A stretch of DNA of 64,000 nt from Phoronis australis (lineage: Eukaryota; Phoronida; Phoronidae). Every line of letters begins with the position of its first letter. Within the stretch, counting starts at the first letter, position 1. Made by a program: the position numbers and the translations under genes. Shown piece after piece: positions 32,001-37,765 of this stretch. Where the stretch lies: NCBI GenBank assembly GCA_002633005.1, contig NMRA01000262.1:72786-136785 (forward strand), in the 5' to 3' direction. Under the pieces are notes generated by a model. That model was not told where the DNA came from, searched no databases, and was given only the letters and a program-made list of their open reading frames with translations.

Positions 32001-34249
32001 GTGAAGCCATACTCTCGTTTTCAGATGGATTCGACATAGTTTGCACCACCTGGTGGCCATTTTCACTGTTTTCAACCAAACCGCTCAATGGATGATTGTA
32101 AAAATTGGCATGTATGCTCTTACTATAAAATCGACAGCTGACGATGATTTTCTGACGACTTCGACTACTGTGGCACCTCCTAGTGGCAGTTTTGTTTTTT
32201 TTGCGCCTATGGCTGTATCTCCTAAACCGTGTGCATAATCTTTACTAAATTTAGTAAGGGCATTTATATAATGTTAACAACAGAGGACGACGACTTTCGG
32301 ACAGATCTGACTACTGGTGTGCCACCTAGTGGCAATTTTATTTTTTACGTTTGCCTTTGTATATTCAACGTATTTTCATAAAATTTGGCATACCGCCATC
32401 TGTTAATGAGATGACGCTATCTCTTGGTTTTCAGATGGATTCGACCTAGTTTGCACCACCTAGTGGCCATTTTTACTGTTTTCGAATCTGTTTTTGGCGT
32501 CCACTCGTCTATCAACCAAACCACTTTCAGGATAATTGGGAAAATTGGCATGTTTGTTTTTACTATGAAGTGGATGGCTGATTATGATTTTCCGAGGACC
32601 TATTAGTGAGATGACACTGACCTCCCGTTTTCAGATGGATTCAAGGTAGTTTGCGCCACCTAGTGGCCATTTTACTGTTTTTGAGTCTGTTTTTTTTGCG
32701 TCAACCAAACCACTCAAGGGATGATTGTGAAAGTTGGCACGTGTGTTCTTACTATGAAGTGGACGGCTGATGATGATTTTCCGCTGATTTCGACTACTGT
32801 GGCCTCTCCTAGTGGCATTTTTTTTGCGCCTATGGCTGTATCTTTTAAACCGTTCGAAGGATCTTTACCAAATTTTGTAAGTGTATTTATATGATATTGA
32901 CATCAGATGACGATGACGTTCTGACGGAGCTGACTACTGGTGTGTCACCTAGTGGCAATTTTATTTTTTTTGGTTTACCCCTGTATGTTCAAAGGTCCTC
33001 AATGTATTTTCATAAAATTTGGCATACAGGTATCTGTTTATGAGGTGATGCTAATTTTCTGTTTTCAGATGGATTTGACCTAGTTTGCGCCACTTAGTGG
33101 TCATTTTTACTGTTTTCGAGTCTATCAACCAAACCGCTCTAATGATGACTGTGAAAATTGGTGTATATATGTTCTCATCGTGAAGCAGACTTTTGACGAT
33201 GATGACTTCGACCAGTATGGCGCCTCCTAGTGGTATTTTTGTTTTGTACCCATAGCTTTATCTCCTAAATCCACTGCAGGATCTGTATTAAATGTAGTAA
33301 GTACATTTATATTAAGTTGACTACAGACGACGATGACTTTTGGACGGATCTGCCTACCGGCGTGTCCCCTAGTGGCAATTCTAGTTTTTAAATTTACCTC
33401 AGTCTATCTTTCAGTGGTTTTCAACGGATTTTCATAAAATTTGGCGTATAGGCATCTAATAGTAAGATGACGCTATCCTCTCATTTTCGAATGATTTGAG
33501 GTAGTTTGCATCACCTTGTAGTCATTTTTACTGATTTCAAGTCTCTTTTTTGGCGTCGGCCCCTCAATTAAACAAAACACTCTAAGAATAGTTGTGAAAA
33601 CTAGCATTTACAATCTTACTACAAAGAGGATGGTTGACGATGATTTTCCGACATCTTCGACTACTGTGGTGCCTCCTAGTGGCAGTTTTGTTTTACATTT
33701 TACTCTGCGTTTTTGATGTATTTTGATGAAACTTGGCAAATACAATTCTATTAATGAGGCGATGATAGCTTTTTGTTTTCAGATGGATTTGATGCAGTGT
33801 ACATCTCCTAGTAGCCAGTTTCATAAAATCATGTAACTTATTTATTTCAGGTCATAGAATGCATTTTTATTTCAGGTTTTGGAAGGGTGATAGCACTATT
33901 GAACTTCACTAAATTACGATGTGCTTGTATTATGAAGATCACTCACATTTTGCCCGCAGTCTATTGAGGAGACAATGACCATGCCTTTCCATTTTGCAAA
34001 GTACAACATACTACATATATGCCCTCTACTGGCTACTTTATGGTACCAATAAACAACCTTAGAAGGATACCGTATAGGGTGCAATTGTGGGCGCATTTCA
34101 ATGCTCTGCGTTGCTTTTGTTTGAAAGTTAAAGTACACATTAATGTAATGTCTCATCATTTTCCACTTCTAGACAAAAAGACCGTCCCTGACGAAGGTTA
34201 TAGCAAGTATGGTCAGCAAGATGCATCGCAGAATGTCTCACTTGTGTAG
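1089..34249 (+). CDS. gp130-like class I cytokine receptor (5'-partial, 18 joined exons)
   Basis: Join of exons 1089-1255, 4267-4429, 6620-6765, 8371-8524, 11595-11733, 15063-15247, 16119-16291, 18158-18308, 19163-19248, 19615-19831, 21035-21165, 21774-21954, 22591-22743, 26916-27089, 27675-28044, 29035-29095, 29384-29873 and 34173-34249; all borders are AG/GT and every junction keeps frame, giving about 1,072 residues without a signal peptide. Seen: two Ig-like domains (about 1-210), a two-domain cytokine-binding module with two cysteine pairs (210-426), three FN3 domains (426-740), a juxtamembrane segment, a membrane span near 835-861, and a cytoplasmic tail with a weak box1-like stretch, an acidic run and a terminal YGQQ. 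Known: gp130/LIFR-type receptors bind IL-6-family cytokines at the cell surface and signal through JAK bound to box1 and STAT3 at YxxQ. FN3-a shares NGKIxxYEV and LxVRNxVG patterns with gp130. The ligand is unknown. LIFR-like or Domeless-like descent is an alternative. Confidence 0.85.
1441..1510. repeat. CTG/CTT-rich microsatellite
   Basis: Interrupted (CTG)n with TTATTA stretches, in the intron after receptor exon 1. Confidence 0.8.
1597..1720. repeat. 30-bp minisatellite, 4 units
   Basis: Four identical 30-bp units with TTTAGGCATAGCATGG. The period is a multiple of three, so both strands stay open and give spurious repeat peptides. Confidence 0.9.
1721..4266. other. Intron between receptor exons 1 and 2
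   Basis: Apart from the 100-bp repeat at 3000-3360, I see no exon or element. Short frames lack codon bias or family resemblance. Confidence 0.6.
3000..3360. repeat. About 100-bp tandem repeat with G-run and N
   Basis: Three copies of CATGAAGTTAGGGACAA followed by GGGCAGGATAGTTG, at about 3062, 3161 and 3262; an eleven-G run precedes the N at 3059. Confidence 0.8.
4267..4429 (+). CDS. Receptor exon 2: Ig domain 1, C-terminal half
   Basis: Acceptor tggtttcag, donor TTGAAT|gtgagt. It encodes the classic Ig F-strand pattern DTGSYSCHF, preceded by VQLSVQNVAF, and carries extra cysteines (LNCHGNC) that may pair outside the core. Entry phase is 0 and exit phase is 1, so the whole Ig unit is bounded like other surface-domain modules. 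Confidence 0.85.
4724..4850. repeat. AAGCATGGCTG-rich tandem repeat
   Basis: Irregular units of 16-22 bp with TCAAGCATGGCTGCATG, in the intron after receptor exon 2. Confidence 0.85.
5018..5070. repeat. (TAA)n microsatellite
   Basis: About fifteen TAA units, ending in AACAACAACA. Confidence 0.95.
5340..5550 (-). mobile_element. Non-LTR retrotransposon fragment (C-terminal zinc knuckle)
   Basis: A minus-strand frame reads SPVCPECGTDVKTRKHLVES then CPAFYRLRSNLL, ending at a stop near 5351. C-P-x-C-G-x(8)-H-L-x(3)-C is the cysteine-histidine motif found just after the reverse transcriptase of many LINE-like elements. Nothing else of the element remains. Confidence 0.55.
6051..6146. repeat. 48-bp direct duplication
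   Basis: AATATAATCCACCTGGTG at about 6053 recurs 48 bp later; two adjoining copies. Confidence 0.85.
6620..6765 (+). CDS. Receptor exon 3: Ig domain 2, N-terminal half
   Basis: Acceptor cttttctag, donor CCTCAG|gtaagt, phase 1 to 0. It encodes GANVTFKCNID, an Ig B-strand with its cysteine and an N-glycosylation sequon (NVT). The layout mirrors exon 1, which suggests that the two Ig domains arose by duplication of an exon pair. Confidence 0.85.
6826..7262. repeat. 20-bp minisatellite after receptor exon 3
   Basis: About 21 units of ATTAAGCTGACGATATAAAC with drift (CTGTTG, CTGTCG), starting some 60 nt after the exon 3 donor. Confidence 0.92.
7715..8130. repeat. 34-bp doublet and 49-bp minisatellite before receptor exon 4
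   Basis: Two copies of TGTGTCTAGCGCCATC, then seven units with TATGTAAACCCACCTTTAG (49 bp; one unit shortened). Confidence 0.9.
8371..8524 (+). CDS. Receptor exon 4: Ig domain 2, C-terminal half
   Basis: Acceptor tttatttccag, donor TTGACT|gtaagt, phase 0 to 1. It encodes the F-strand pattern DKGYYVCLLN and sequons NST, NIT and NTS. It ends ILDID, closely like the end of exon 2 (ELDIE), again supporting internal duplication of the Ig unit. Confidence 0.85.
9616..11028 (-). mobile_element. P-element-like inverted-repeat transposon with broken THAP gene
   Basis: Imperfect terminal inverted repeats of about 80 bp: the left end (from 9616) and the reverse complement of the right end (to 11028) share CAGTTAAT.ATGGCTTC, CGTAATTTTATT and TTCCCGCCATT. 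They are flanked by near-identical 8-mers ATTATGTT (9608) and ATAATGTT (11029), the target-site size of P elements. Inside, on the minus strand, is a THAP-type DNA-binding domain. It sits in the receptor intron between exons 4 and 5. Confidence 0.6.
10372..10819 (-). pseudogene. THAP-domain transposase remnant
   Basis: On the minus strand, reading from 10819: MPHSSCVQGCTR, then MPIHHFPKDDTLRRTW, the C-x(n)-C and FPKD..LRRxW pattern of a THAP zinc finger. The frame breaks near 10683, and VCGKYFLPKDMY continues in another frame as the C-terminal C-x-x-x-F part. It then runs into a Ser/Thr/Pro-rich segment and stops; no DDE core is recognisable. Known: THAP fingers head P-element transposases and many host nuclear proteins. 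Confidence 0.6.
11155..11450. repeat. About 50-bp minisatellite before receptor exon 5
   Basis: About six units with GACCAGACAGGTTAGGTAAG. Each contains CAGGTTAGGTAAG, a donor-like word. Confidence 0.9.
11595..11733 (+). CDS. Receptor exon 5: cytokine-binding module, domain 1, first half
   Basis: Acceptor tgccaacag, donor AGCAG|gtcagc, phase 1 to 2. It encodes RCISYNFHSLNCTF, the first conserved cysteine pair of the class I cytokine-receptor fold (compare LSCIVNEGKKMRCEW of gp130). The phase-2 exit is the intron position typical of this domain in vertebrate receptors. Confidence 0.85.
11870..14760 (+). repeat. CCTAGTGGC dispersed repeat block 1
   Basis: Degenerate copies of a roughly 150-bp subunit: a GATGGATTT.ATGAAATTTGGCA word followed by CCCCCTAGTGGCAATTTT. 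A perfect 14-bp inverted repeat with TT spacer lies at 14137-14166 and marks an element terminus. It fills the intron between receptor exons 5 and 6. A 53-bp tandem array (12282-12545) lies inside. No coding function is seen. Confidence 0.7.
12282..12548. repeat. 53-bp minisatellite inside repeat block 1
   Basis: Five nearly identical units with GATGATATCTGGCCAATGG; the unit itself derives from the surrounding dispersed repeat. Confidence 0.9.
14778..14872. repeat. CTATAGTTGGCAGTCTCTAT minisatellite
   Basis: Four imperfect units of about 26 bp in the intron before receptor exon 6. Confidence 0.8.
15063..15247 (+). CDS. Receptor exon 6: cytokine-binding module, domain 1, second half
   Basis: Acceptor ttattgtag, donor GATCG|gtaaga, phase 2 to 1. 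It encodes TLRCTVHYG and TVIDCSL, the second cysteine pair, followed by beta-strand-like segments and sequon NSS, ending the membrane-distal FN3-like domain of the binding module. Confidence 0.82.
16119..16291 (+). CDS. Receptor exon 7: cytokine-binding module, domain 2, first half
   Basis: Acceptor tatttgcag, donor GTCAG|gtatga, phase 1 to 0. It shows the FN3 A-B-C strand pattern LKITHITSSSIMLSWLPP and LHYNVTWW. WWSEWG here resembles a WSXWS box but sits in the C strand of the fold, not at the G strand where the functional motif lies. Confidence 0.85.
16361..17322. repeat. 40-bp minisatellite, 24 units, after receptor exon 7
   Basis: Twenty-four 40-bp units with GTTTGATGCATCAATCGTGT and AGGCCAGTTGTTACATCGCA. 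The only variant is CCTGT for CGTGT, in units 1, 3 and 23. It begins 69 nt after the exon 7 donor. Confidence 0.97.
17323..18157. other. Intron remainder before receptor exon 8
   Basis: Unique AT-rich sequence; nothing recognised. Confidence 0.6.
18158..18308 (+). CDS. Receptor exon 8: cytokine-binding module, domain 2, second half with degenerate WSXWS
   Basis: Acceptor ctgtgcag, donor CAGAAG|gttcgt, phase 0 to 1. It encodes ITSLVPHTSYTISVKIKP, the FN3 E-F strand pattern, then DYWSAPATVEG in the place of the gp130 motif GYWSDWSEE. The box is degenerate (WSAPA). Confidence 0.85.
19163..19248 (+). CDS. Receptor exon 9: FN3-a, first half
   Basis: Acceptor acatttaag, donor TGGCAG|gtttgt, phase 1 to 0, 86 nt. 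It encodes VPPGGFTFLHCDGC then MMRLYWQ, the B strand with its tryptophan, aligned with QLVWKTLPP of gp130. Confidence 0.8.
19615..19831 (+). CDS. Receptor exon 10: FN3-a, second half
   Basis: Acceptor tccttacag, donor GCTCAA|gtaaga, phase 0 to 1. It encodes NGKIECYEVLVEGG and VQLSVRNTVGLSSNST, close in pattern to NGKILDYEVTL and LTVRNLVG of gp130. This is the best single marker of gp130 kinship in the gene. Confidence 0.85.
19852..19922. repeat. Direct duplication just after receptor exon 10
   Basis: CCAGTGTTGGTGTTAAACTC occurs twice in tandem (about 34-bp unit), starting some 25 nt after the donor. Confidence 0.85.
20074..20573. mobile_element. hAT-like short inverted-repeat element (500 bp)
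   Basis: It starts CAGGGCTTGGAATGACC and its right end, reverse-complemented, starts CAGGGCTTGGAATTTTCC, so the termini match over about 13 bp. CAGGG ends are usual for hAT transposons. No coding capacity is seen. The flanking 8 bp are not a clear duplication. It lies in the intron between receptor exons 10 and 11. Confidence 0.5.
20646..20832. repeat. 60-bp tandem repeat before receptor exon 11
   Basis: Three units with ATGTGTGGCATAAAGTTGAT and TTGTTGATCAGTGGATCAAG. Confidence 0.85.
21035..21165 (+). CDS. Receptor exon 11: FN3-b, first half
   Basis: Acceptor acttttcag, donor GTGCC|gtgagt, phase 1 to 0. It encodes FNVGVERLSSQELLVLWNLP and a short cysteine motif (YFCKIDDKDRVC) that recalls EWCVLSDKAPC in the same place in gp130. 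Confidence 0.82.
21774..21954 (+). CDS. Receptor exon 12: FN3-b, second half
   Basis: Acceptor cttaaaatag (a poor pyrimidine tract just before it), donor CTATAG|gtaggt, phase 0 to 1. It encodes a segment ending YSGITWHCVLSGP, consistent with the later strands of an FN3 fold; the match to gp130 is weak. Confidence 0.72.
22070..22330. repeat. 29-bp minisatellite after receptor exon 12
   Basis: About nine units with GTGTGCTTGATATAGTTTGT; begins some 115 nt after the donor. Confidence 0.9.
22591..22743 (+). CDS. Receptor exon 13: FN3-c, first half
   Basis: Acceptor attatttcag, donor GCCAAG|gtaaac, phase 1 to 1. It encodes VPKAPTAKSS then MPKVTITWSPV and VESYIVNVCE, the FN3 A-B-C strands, aligned with the third membrane-proximal FN3 of gp130. 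Confidence 0.85.
22903..25740 (+). repeat. CCTAGTGGC dispersed repeat block 2
   Basis: Same family. Terminal hairpin remnants at 22903-22940 and 24093-24115 suggest at least two elements in a row; each begins with a TTTTTATG(C/T)(A/G)CCCAC word. The 3'-end sequence (ACACCCCTAGAAGCA, GTGGGTGCGTT) is seen at 24785-24840 and 25725. Contains N at 23330. Lies between receptor exons 13 and 14. Confidence 0.7.
25750..26775. mobile_element. Foldback-type element with GTGAGAATCTCACTGG termini
   Basis: Both ends are packed with the words GTGAGAAT, CTCACTGG and TCCAGT in opposite order: the left block (25755-26000) and the right block (26485-26775) are roughly inverted copies, and each contains short perfect palindromes such as CACTGGAATCCAGTG and AGTGAGATTCTCACT. 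The middle (26000-26480) shows no coding sequence I recognise. It is in the intron between receptor exons 13 and 14. Confidence 0.5.
26916..27089 (+). CDS. Receptor exon 14: FN3-c, second half
   Basis: Acceptor ttgtacttag, donor CAGTTG|gtgagt, phase 1 to 1. It encodes QLYPRTVYDVYVTAVTRYKD, the typical L-x-P-x-T-x-Y-x-V-x-V E-F strand pattern of FN3 domains. It lies 4.2 kb after exon 13, the gap being filled with dispersed repeats. Confidence 0.87.
27249..27412. repeat. 29/58-bp minisatellite after receptor exon 14
   Basis: Alternating half units CCTTTGTTCTCTATCTCTGT and CCTATGTTCTCTATTTCCCC form a 58-bp dimer repeat. Confidence 0.88.
27543..27569 (+). CDS. Possible 27-nt cassette microexon in the receptor
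   Basis: Between exons 14 and 15 there is atttacag|CTACCATCC ... GTCATTG|gtgaga. The 27 bases are open in the phase-1 frame, would add nine mainly hydrophobic residues (ATILLCIVI-like), and can be included or skipped without changing the frame. A chance match of weak sites is quite possible; no homology supports it. Confidence 0.25.
27675..28044 (+). CDS. Receptor exon 15: juxtamembrane segment and membrane span
   Basis: Acceptor atatttcag, donor GTAAG|gtaagt, phase 1 to 2, 370 nt. About 95 extracellular residues with two cysteines (KVKCDSG, VEMCRG) precede a hydrophobic span, STVLLITIVFSCVVIGG through ALCIWLV, then a basic residue across the junction, which sets the type I orientation. The extra juxtamembrane part has no clear counterpart in gp130. 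Confidence 0.87.
28076..28482. repeat. 24-bp minisatellite directly after the membrane exon
   Basis: About 17 units of ACTCAGTCATCACAGGGTCA, 24 bp each, starting some 33 nt after the exon 15 donor. It is open in several frames on both strands, because 24 is a multiple of three. Confidence 0.93.
29035..29095 (+). CDS. Receptor exon 16: membrane-proximal cytoplasmic exon with box1-like motif
   Basis: Acceptor tttttgtag, donor GGCAAA|gtaagc, phase 2 to 0, 61 nt. It encodes GVQKEKRVMKKAAITIPGGK: basic residues just inside the membrane, then a hydrophobic-x-hydrophobic-Pro stretch where JAK-binding box1 sits in this family. Only one proline is present, so box1 is weak by sequence. Confidence 0.75.
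29384..29873 (+). CDS. Receptor exon 17: cytoplasmic tail, acidic region and tyrosine motifs
   Basis: Acceptor gtttacccag, donor TGCCAG|gtaatc, phase 0 to 1, 163 codons. It starts NCYVEGLKARDEDEDYQDG, followed by a glutamate-rich run, then a Ser/Gly/Val-rich low-complexity tail. Tyrosines occur in DYQD, GYVPH and SYKPV contexts; GYVPH resembles the GYMPQ end of gp130 but lacks the glutamine of YxxQ. If the last intron is retained, the frame stays open to a stop at 30017, adding about 48 residues, partly from a repeat. Confidence 0.82.
29874..31757. other. First part of the last receptor intron
   Basis: 29890-29935 has a CCACATTTATGTGTGGCC hairpin like the CCTAGTGGC element terminus. From 30020 on it is unique AT-rich DNA without a recognised gene. 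Confidence 0.6.
31758..34123 (+). repeat. CCTAGTGGC element, copy A (upstream of terminal exon A)
   Basis: It begins with a hairpin at 31758-31783, contains about a dozen CCTAGTGGC subunits, and ends with AGGGTGCAATTGTGGGCGC at 34077-34096 and a GCGTTGCTTTTGTTT tail. The two ends carry the inverted word ATGCGCCCACA. It ends 50 bp before receptor exon 18A. Confidence 0.7.
34173..34249 (+). CDS. Receptor exon 18, copy A: terminal exon with YGQQ STAT motif
   Basis: Acceptor ccacttctag; two bases complete the codon left by exon 17 (G+AC), then KKTVPDEGYSKYGQQDAS and stop TAG at 34247-34249. YGQQ fits the YxxQ consensus used by STAT3 docking sites of gp130-type receptors. An AATAAA at 34634 could end the message. 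A second copy lies at 40211. Confidence 0.75.
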
Positions 34250-34589
34250 ACTTGCTCTCTGTCAATGTGTAGACTTGCTCTGTGTCAATGTGTAGCTGTT
34301 ATTTGCAGAATGTCTCACTTGTGTAGACTTGCTCTGTGTCAATGTGTAGCTATTATTAGCAAATTTACACTTGTTAAAAGTTTCTATTGTCTTGCATCCG
34401 ACTGGTTGGTTACCGTTTCTTACGGTTTTTTGTTGGATTAAGAGGGCCCAGGGTAAGAGTGTCTAAACTGTGCTTCCTCCCCCGTATGACATCCTAGACC
34501 AGCTGATGTCTTGATGGTAGGGTCAGAACCAGGCACATAGAAAATGTTGGAAAGGAACTATCTTTAACATAGCTCATGAATGAGGCATG

Positions 34590-34720
34590 CACCGGCATGG
34601 CTCATATGACTAGTGTGAGTTCAATTCACCTCCAATAAATACCAACCAGTCAATCTCAAGCATAAAAATTGCTCAGAAGAATATGTGCCATAAACAGACT
34701 TTGTAAGAAGAACACCACAG
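34590..34720 (+). repeat. tRNA-derived SINE-like piece (copy A)
   Basis: GGCATGGCTCATATGAC and GTGAGTTCAATTCACC resemble Pol III A and B boxes, followed by AGCATAAAAATTGCTC. The last word recurs after the tRNA-like head at 48960-49150, so the two probably share a tail. Repeated at 40574-40700. Confidence 0.35.
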
Positions 34721-34841
34721 AAGGGTAGACCCTTATATATGGAGCGTGATGATTAACTATTGTCAAGTAAACATTATGTTAAGCTACAGAAGAGAGAAGT
34801 TGATTTGGGCCTTTGGTGCTCTAGTCAACACACCGTTATGC

Positions 34842-34945
34842 CTCCGCTTGGCATGTGTTGAGAGGATACACTTAATGGTGTCAACATGGCATTGTAATGA
34901 CTGACCTGGCATGTGGTGAGAGTGTACACTTAATGGTGTACTGTG
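34842..34945. repeat. 58-bp repeat, short copy A allele
   Basis: Two partial units of GGCATGTGTTGAGAGGATAC; in duplicate B the same repeat has about five units. Confidence 0.75.
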
Positions 34946-36146
34946 TTTGTCTTCAGATTACTGTATTTTTAATCGTAGAGCATTGTGTTGCGTGATGTCT
35001 AGGATTAGCTCAATTGCGTCTACATCATTACTCTTTGTTAAAGATCTGACTCATGTGTGATTACCTCATTTCTCTTTTCTACAAAAACTGATAACAGTAT
35101 TCATGAATGTCCTTTGAGGTTACTAGTATTTTCAGCTTTCAAAACTTCATGGTGTTCACCTCAGATGTTAACATCTGCTGTGTCCAGTAGTAGCATTTTA
35201 CACTACCACTGATATGTCTGTCTTGTGATTTGTTAAAACATGTTATTATGAAGTAGTGTTGCCAGGTAAGGCTAAAAAATGACACATGCCATCACGCTGG
35301 TCACATGTTGCTATTTGCCATCTGACCAATCAAGACGCCTGAAATCATATGACAACTAAGTAAGCTGGTAGTATCATTAGATCAAAGCAGGTAATAAAAA
35401 ACATGGTAATCTAATCATAGGAAAGAACCATCGGTAGTTGTGTAGTAAAAGAAATGTAGACTCTCTTGGGATTAATTTTAAGTTATAGGGACCTCTGTTG
35501 TTTTGCAGTGTATCCTTCTGTCTGACAACTTTGCACTCCCTCAAATAGGACCTGTTATGGGCCTTGAGACGCATATTTGTATATTTTGTAGAATGATTGT
35601 TTAATGCATCACTTACCTCTTGGGTAAACGTTCTAATCCTCGAATTAATTAAAAAAATCAAATTTGAAATTGTTCTTTGAAAGTTTTCATTCCATGTTTG
35701 TGCAAATTTGTGTTCAAGTACGCAATGGTTATTTGGAGGACTACTTCTAGATTGCACTTGATGACCCCAGCAAATTTTACTTGAAATCTAGAGTCTTTAC
35801 TAGTTTTTACCTCAAATCTAGAGTTTTTACTAGTTTGTACCTCAAATCTAGAGGTCATCAAGTGCAAACTTAGACTAGCAGAAACTATAATGTACTGGAG
35901 CACATAAAGACGTGCAGTTATCTTAACTCTACAAGTGATGTTAGAGTCACGGTAAACTTGGGTTTTGTCAAAGAAACTAAATTTTGATTTAGTCCACTTA
36001 CTGCTATAAAATTTGTCTCAACTTGTTGCAAACTTAGATGAGAAAGTAATTTATGGTCTCAACTTGTTGCAAACTTAGATGAGAACGTGATTTATGGTCT
36101 CAACTTGTTGCAAACTTAGATGAGTATGTGATTTATGGTCTCGTAG

Positions 36147-36416
36147 AGACATGCCAAGAATTGTACACCCAGCCTAAAATATAGGGGGGCTTGAATTTTT
36201 CGGTATGCGCACCTTTTTACCCAAAAAATATCAACACTGACTAAAAAAACAGGAACGGGGTCACTAGGTTCAGGCCTACAAATCCGCGCCGAATTCCTGT
36301 GGACTTTCGTCTCAATTACTCGGACTTTTTGTTTCACCGAGGCGGACCTTTTTTCCCCAATTCGACAAATTGGGGGGGGGCTCCCCCTTGGTGCGCCCAA
36401 GTTTTGCAACACTTAC
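36147..36416. mobile_element. Degraded relative of the 20074 element (copy A of the duplication)
   Basis: ACCCAGCCT, GGGGG.CTTGAATTTTT and GACTAAAAAAAC follow each other in the same order and spacing as inside 20074-20573, then the two diverge. A run of nine or ten G lies near 36371. The same element is at 42510-42788 in the duplicate. Confidence 0.4.
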
Positions 36417-37765
36417 CTGCTTACCTGTTATTGCAACATTAAACAAACGTTTTAGATTGTAGAAGTCAGATTTCTTGTCCTGTTTTCAAAATTCAAAAAC
36501 CTGATCACGTATGTGTGCTTTTCATGTCCAGTGTGTTTGATGGGTCTCATTATCTAGAGAACAGAGGCGATTAAATTAACCTCAACAGCATGGTGTCTGT
36601 GATCTACAACCGCCAGATTCTGAGCTACGCAAACTGGCCGAGTTGCCCAATCTCAACCGGTTGGGTGCCAACGTGAGATTTTTTTCGTGAACTGTCAGTT
36701 TGCTATTCCTTGAGATCATACACGTCAAACAGTATGTCACGCTGTAAACTGTCAGTCTGTTATTCCTAGCCCAGAAAATTAGTTATTTTGATTGAGGAAC
36801 AATTTGAGACGAATTTGGCAATGGTAAGTGGTTTAAATTGGCTGCTTTTTCACACTGATAATTATCAATTCAAATATTATCAGTAACAAATCATTACAGA
36901 ATGAATACCTCCAAATGTCCCATCTAATGGGTGTTCCAAAACGTTCTCTTCAATGCAGTGGCAGGAGTTCAAATTCAGTTCCACTGGCTCGGACTCGGCA
37001 CCTGGACCCACTGTAAGGTTACTCACTGTGAATGCTAGTCAAATTCAGTTCCACTGGCTCAGACTCAGCACCTGGACCCACTGTAAGGTTACTCACTGTG
37101 AATGCTAGTCGACTTGTTACTCTCTAAGGACGAGAATGGTAAATAAGCAACTCAGTTTTGGAGACGGTAAATTTATTAGGCAGTGGTACAGGTAATGTAG
37201 TGATACAGGTAATGCAGTGGTACAGATAATGCAATGTCAATCAAGTGCACGTCCATCTTAATTTACGATGTATGTTCATTTTAGTTAAAAAAAGGAAATT
37301 ACTTTCTTGATCAGTTCTTGAAGAAAATAAATGATCCTATTTCTACTTCAATTAATAACACGGCTCTTGTGTGCAGGTACATTCTGTGTTGTGTAAGAAA
37401 TGTTTCAAATGTGGACAGTCATTCGTGTGATGTCACATGATTGTATTTATCACATTACTTTGTCAAGACAGATTTTTAGCATCACTTAATGGGCACTTTC
37501 TCATTCATTCTGTATAAGTGATCACTAGAACACAAGGTGCAGTGGTAAGCATTCATATGTGGTGTACCTGTGGTGGCTGGGTTTCACCACACACCCCCAC
37601 TGACAGTTGGGGTCTGCTAGTCACAGTACAAATAATATTGGTTTTTAATGAGTGTATGGCAGACTGAGAAGAGGCTTCTTCAAGAGCAAACTAATGTATT
37701 CAGACGTACTCAGTAGGCCTACTGTAGCTTTAAAGAACTGACTGCCAACCTTCATGATGGTTTTT

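Larger units (their letters stand above)
33919..37760. repeat. 3.8-kb duplicated segment, copy A
   Basis: Near-identical to 39973-44168. It includes receptor exon 18A, the 3' flank, a SINE-like piece and a hAT-like relic. It holds 700 bp (35273-35972) missing from copy B, and only one unit of the 44-bp repeat that is expanded in copy B. Confidence 0.85.

Noticed and set aside
36600-36660. tRNA gene on the minus strand (GTAGCTCAG word)
   Set aside because: No B box, no cloverleaf and no fitting acceptor stem.
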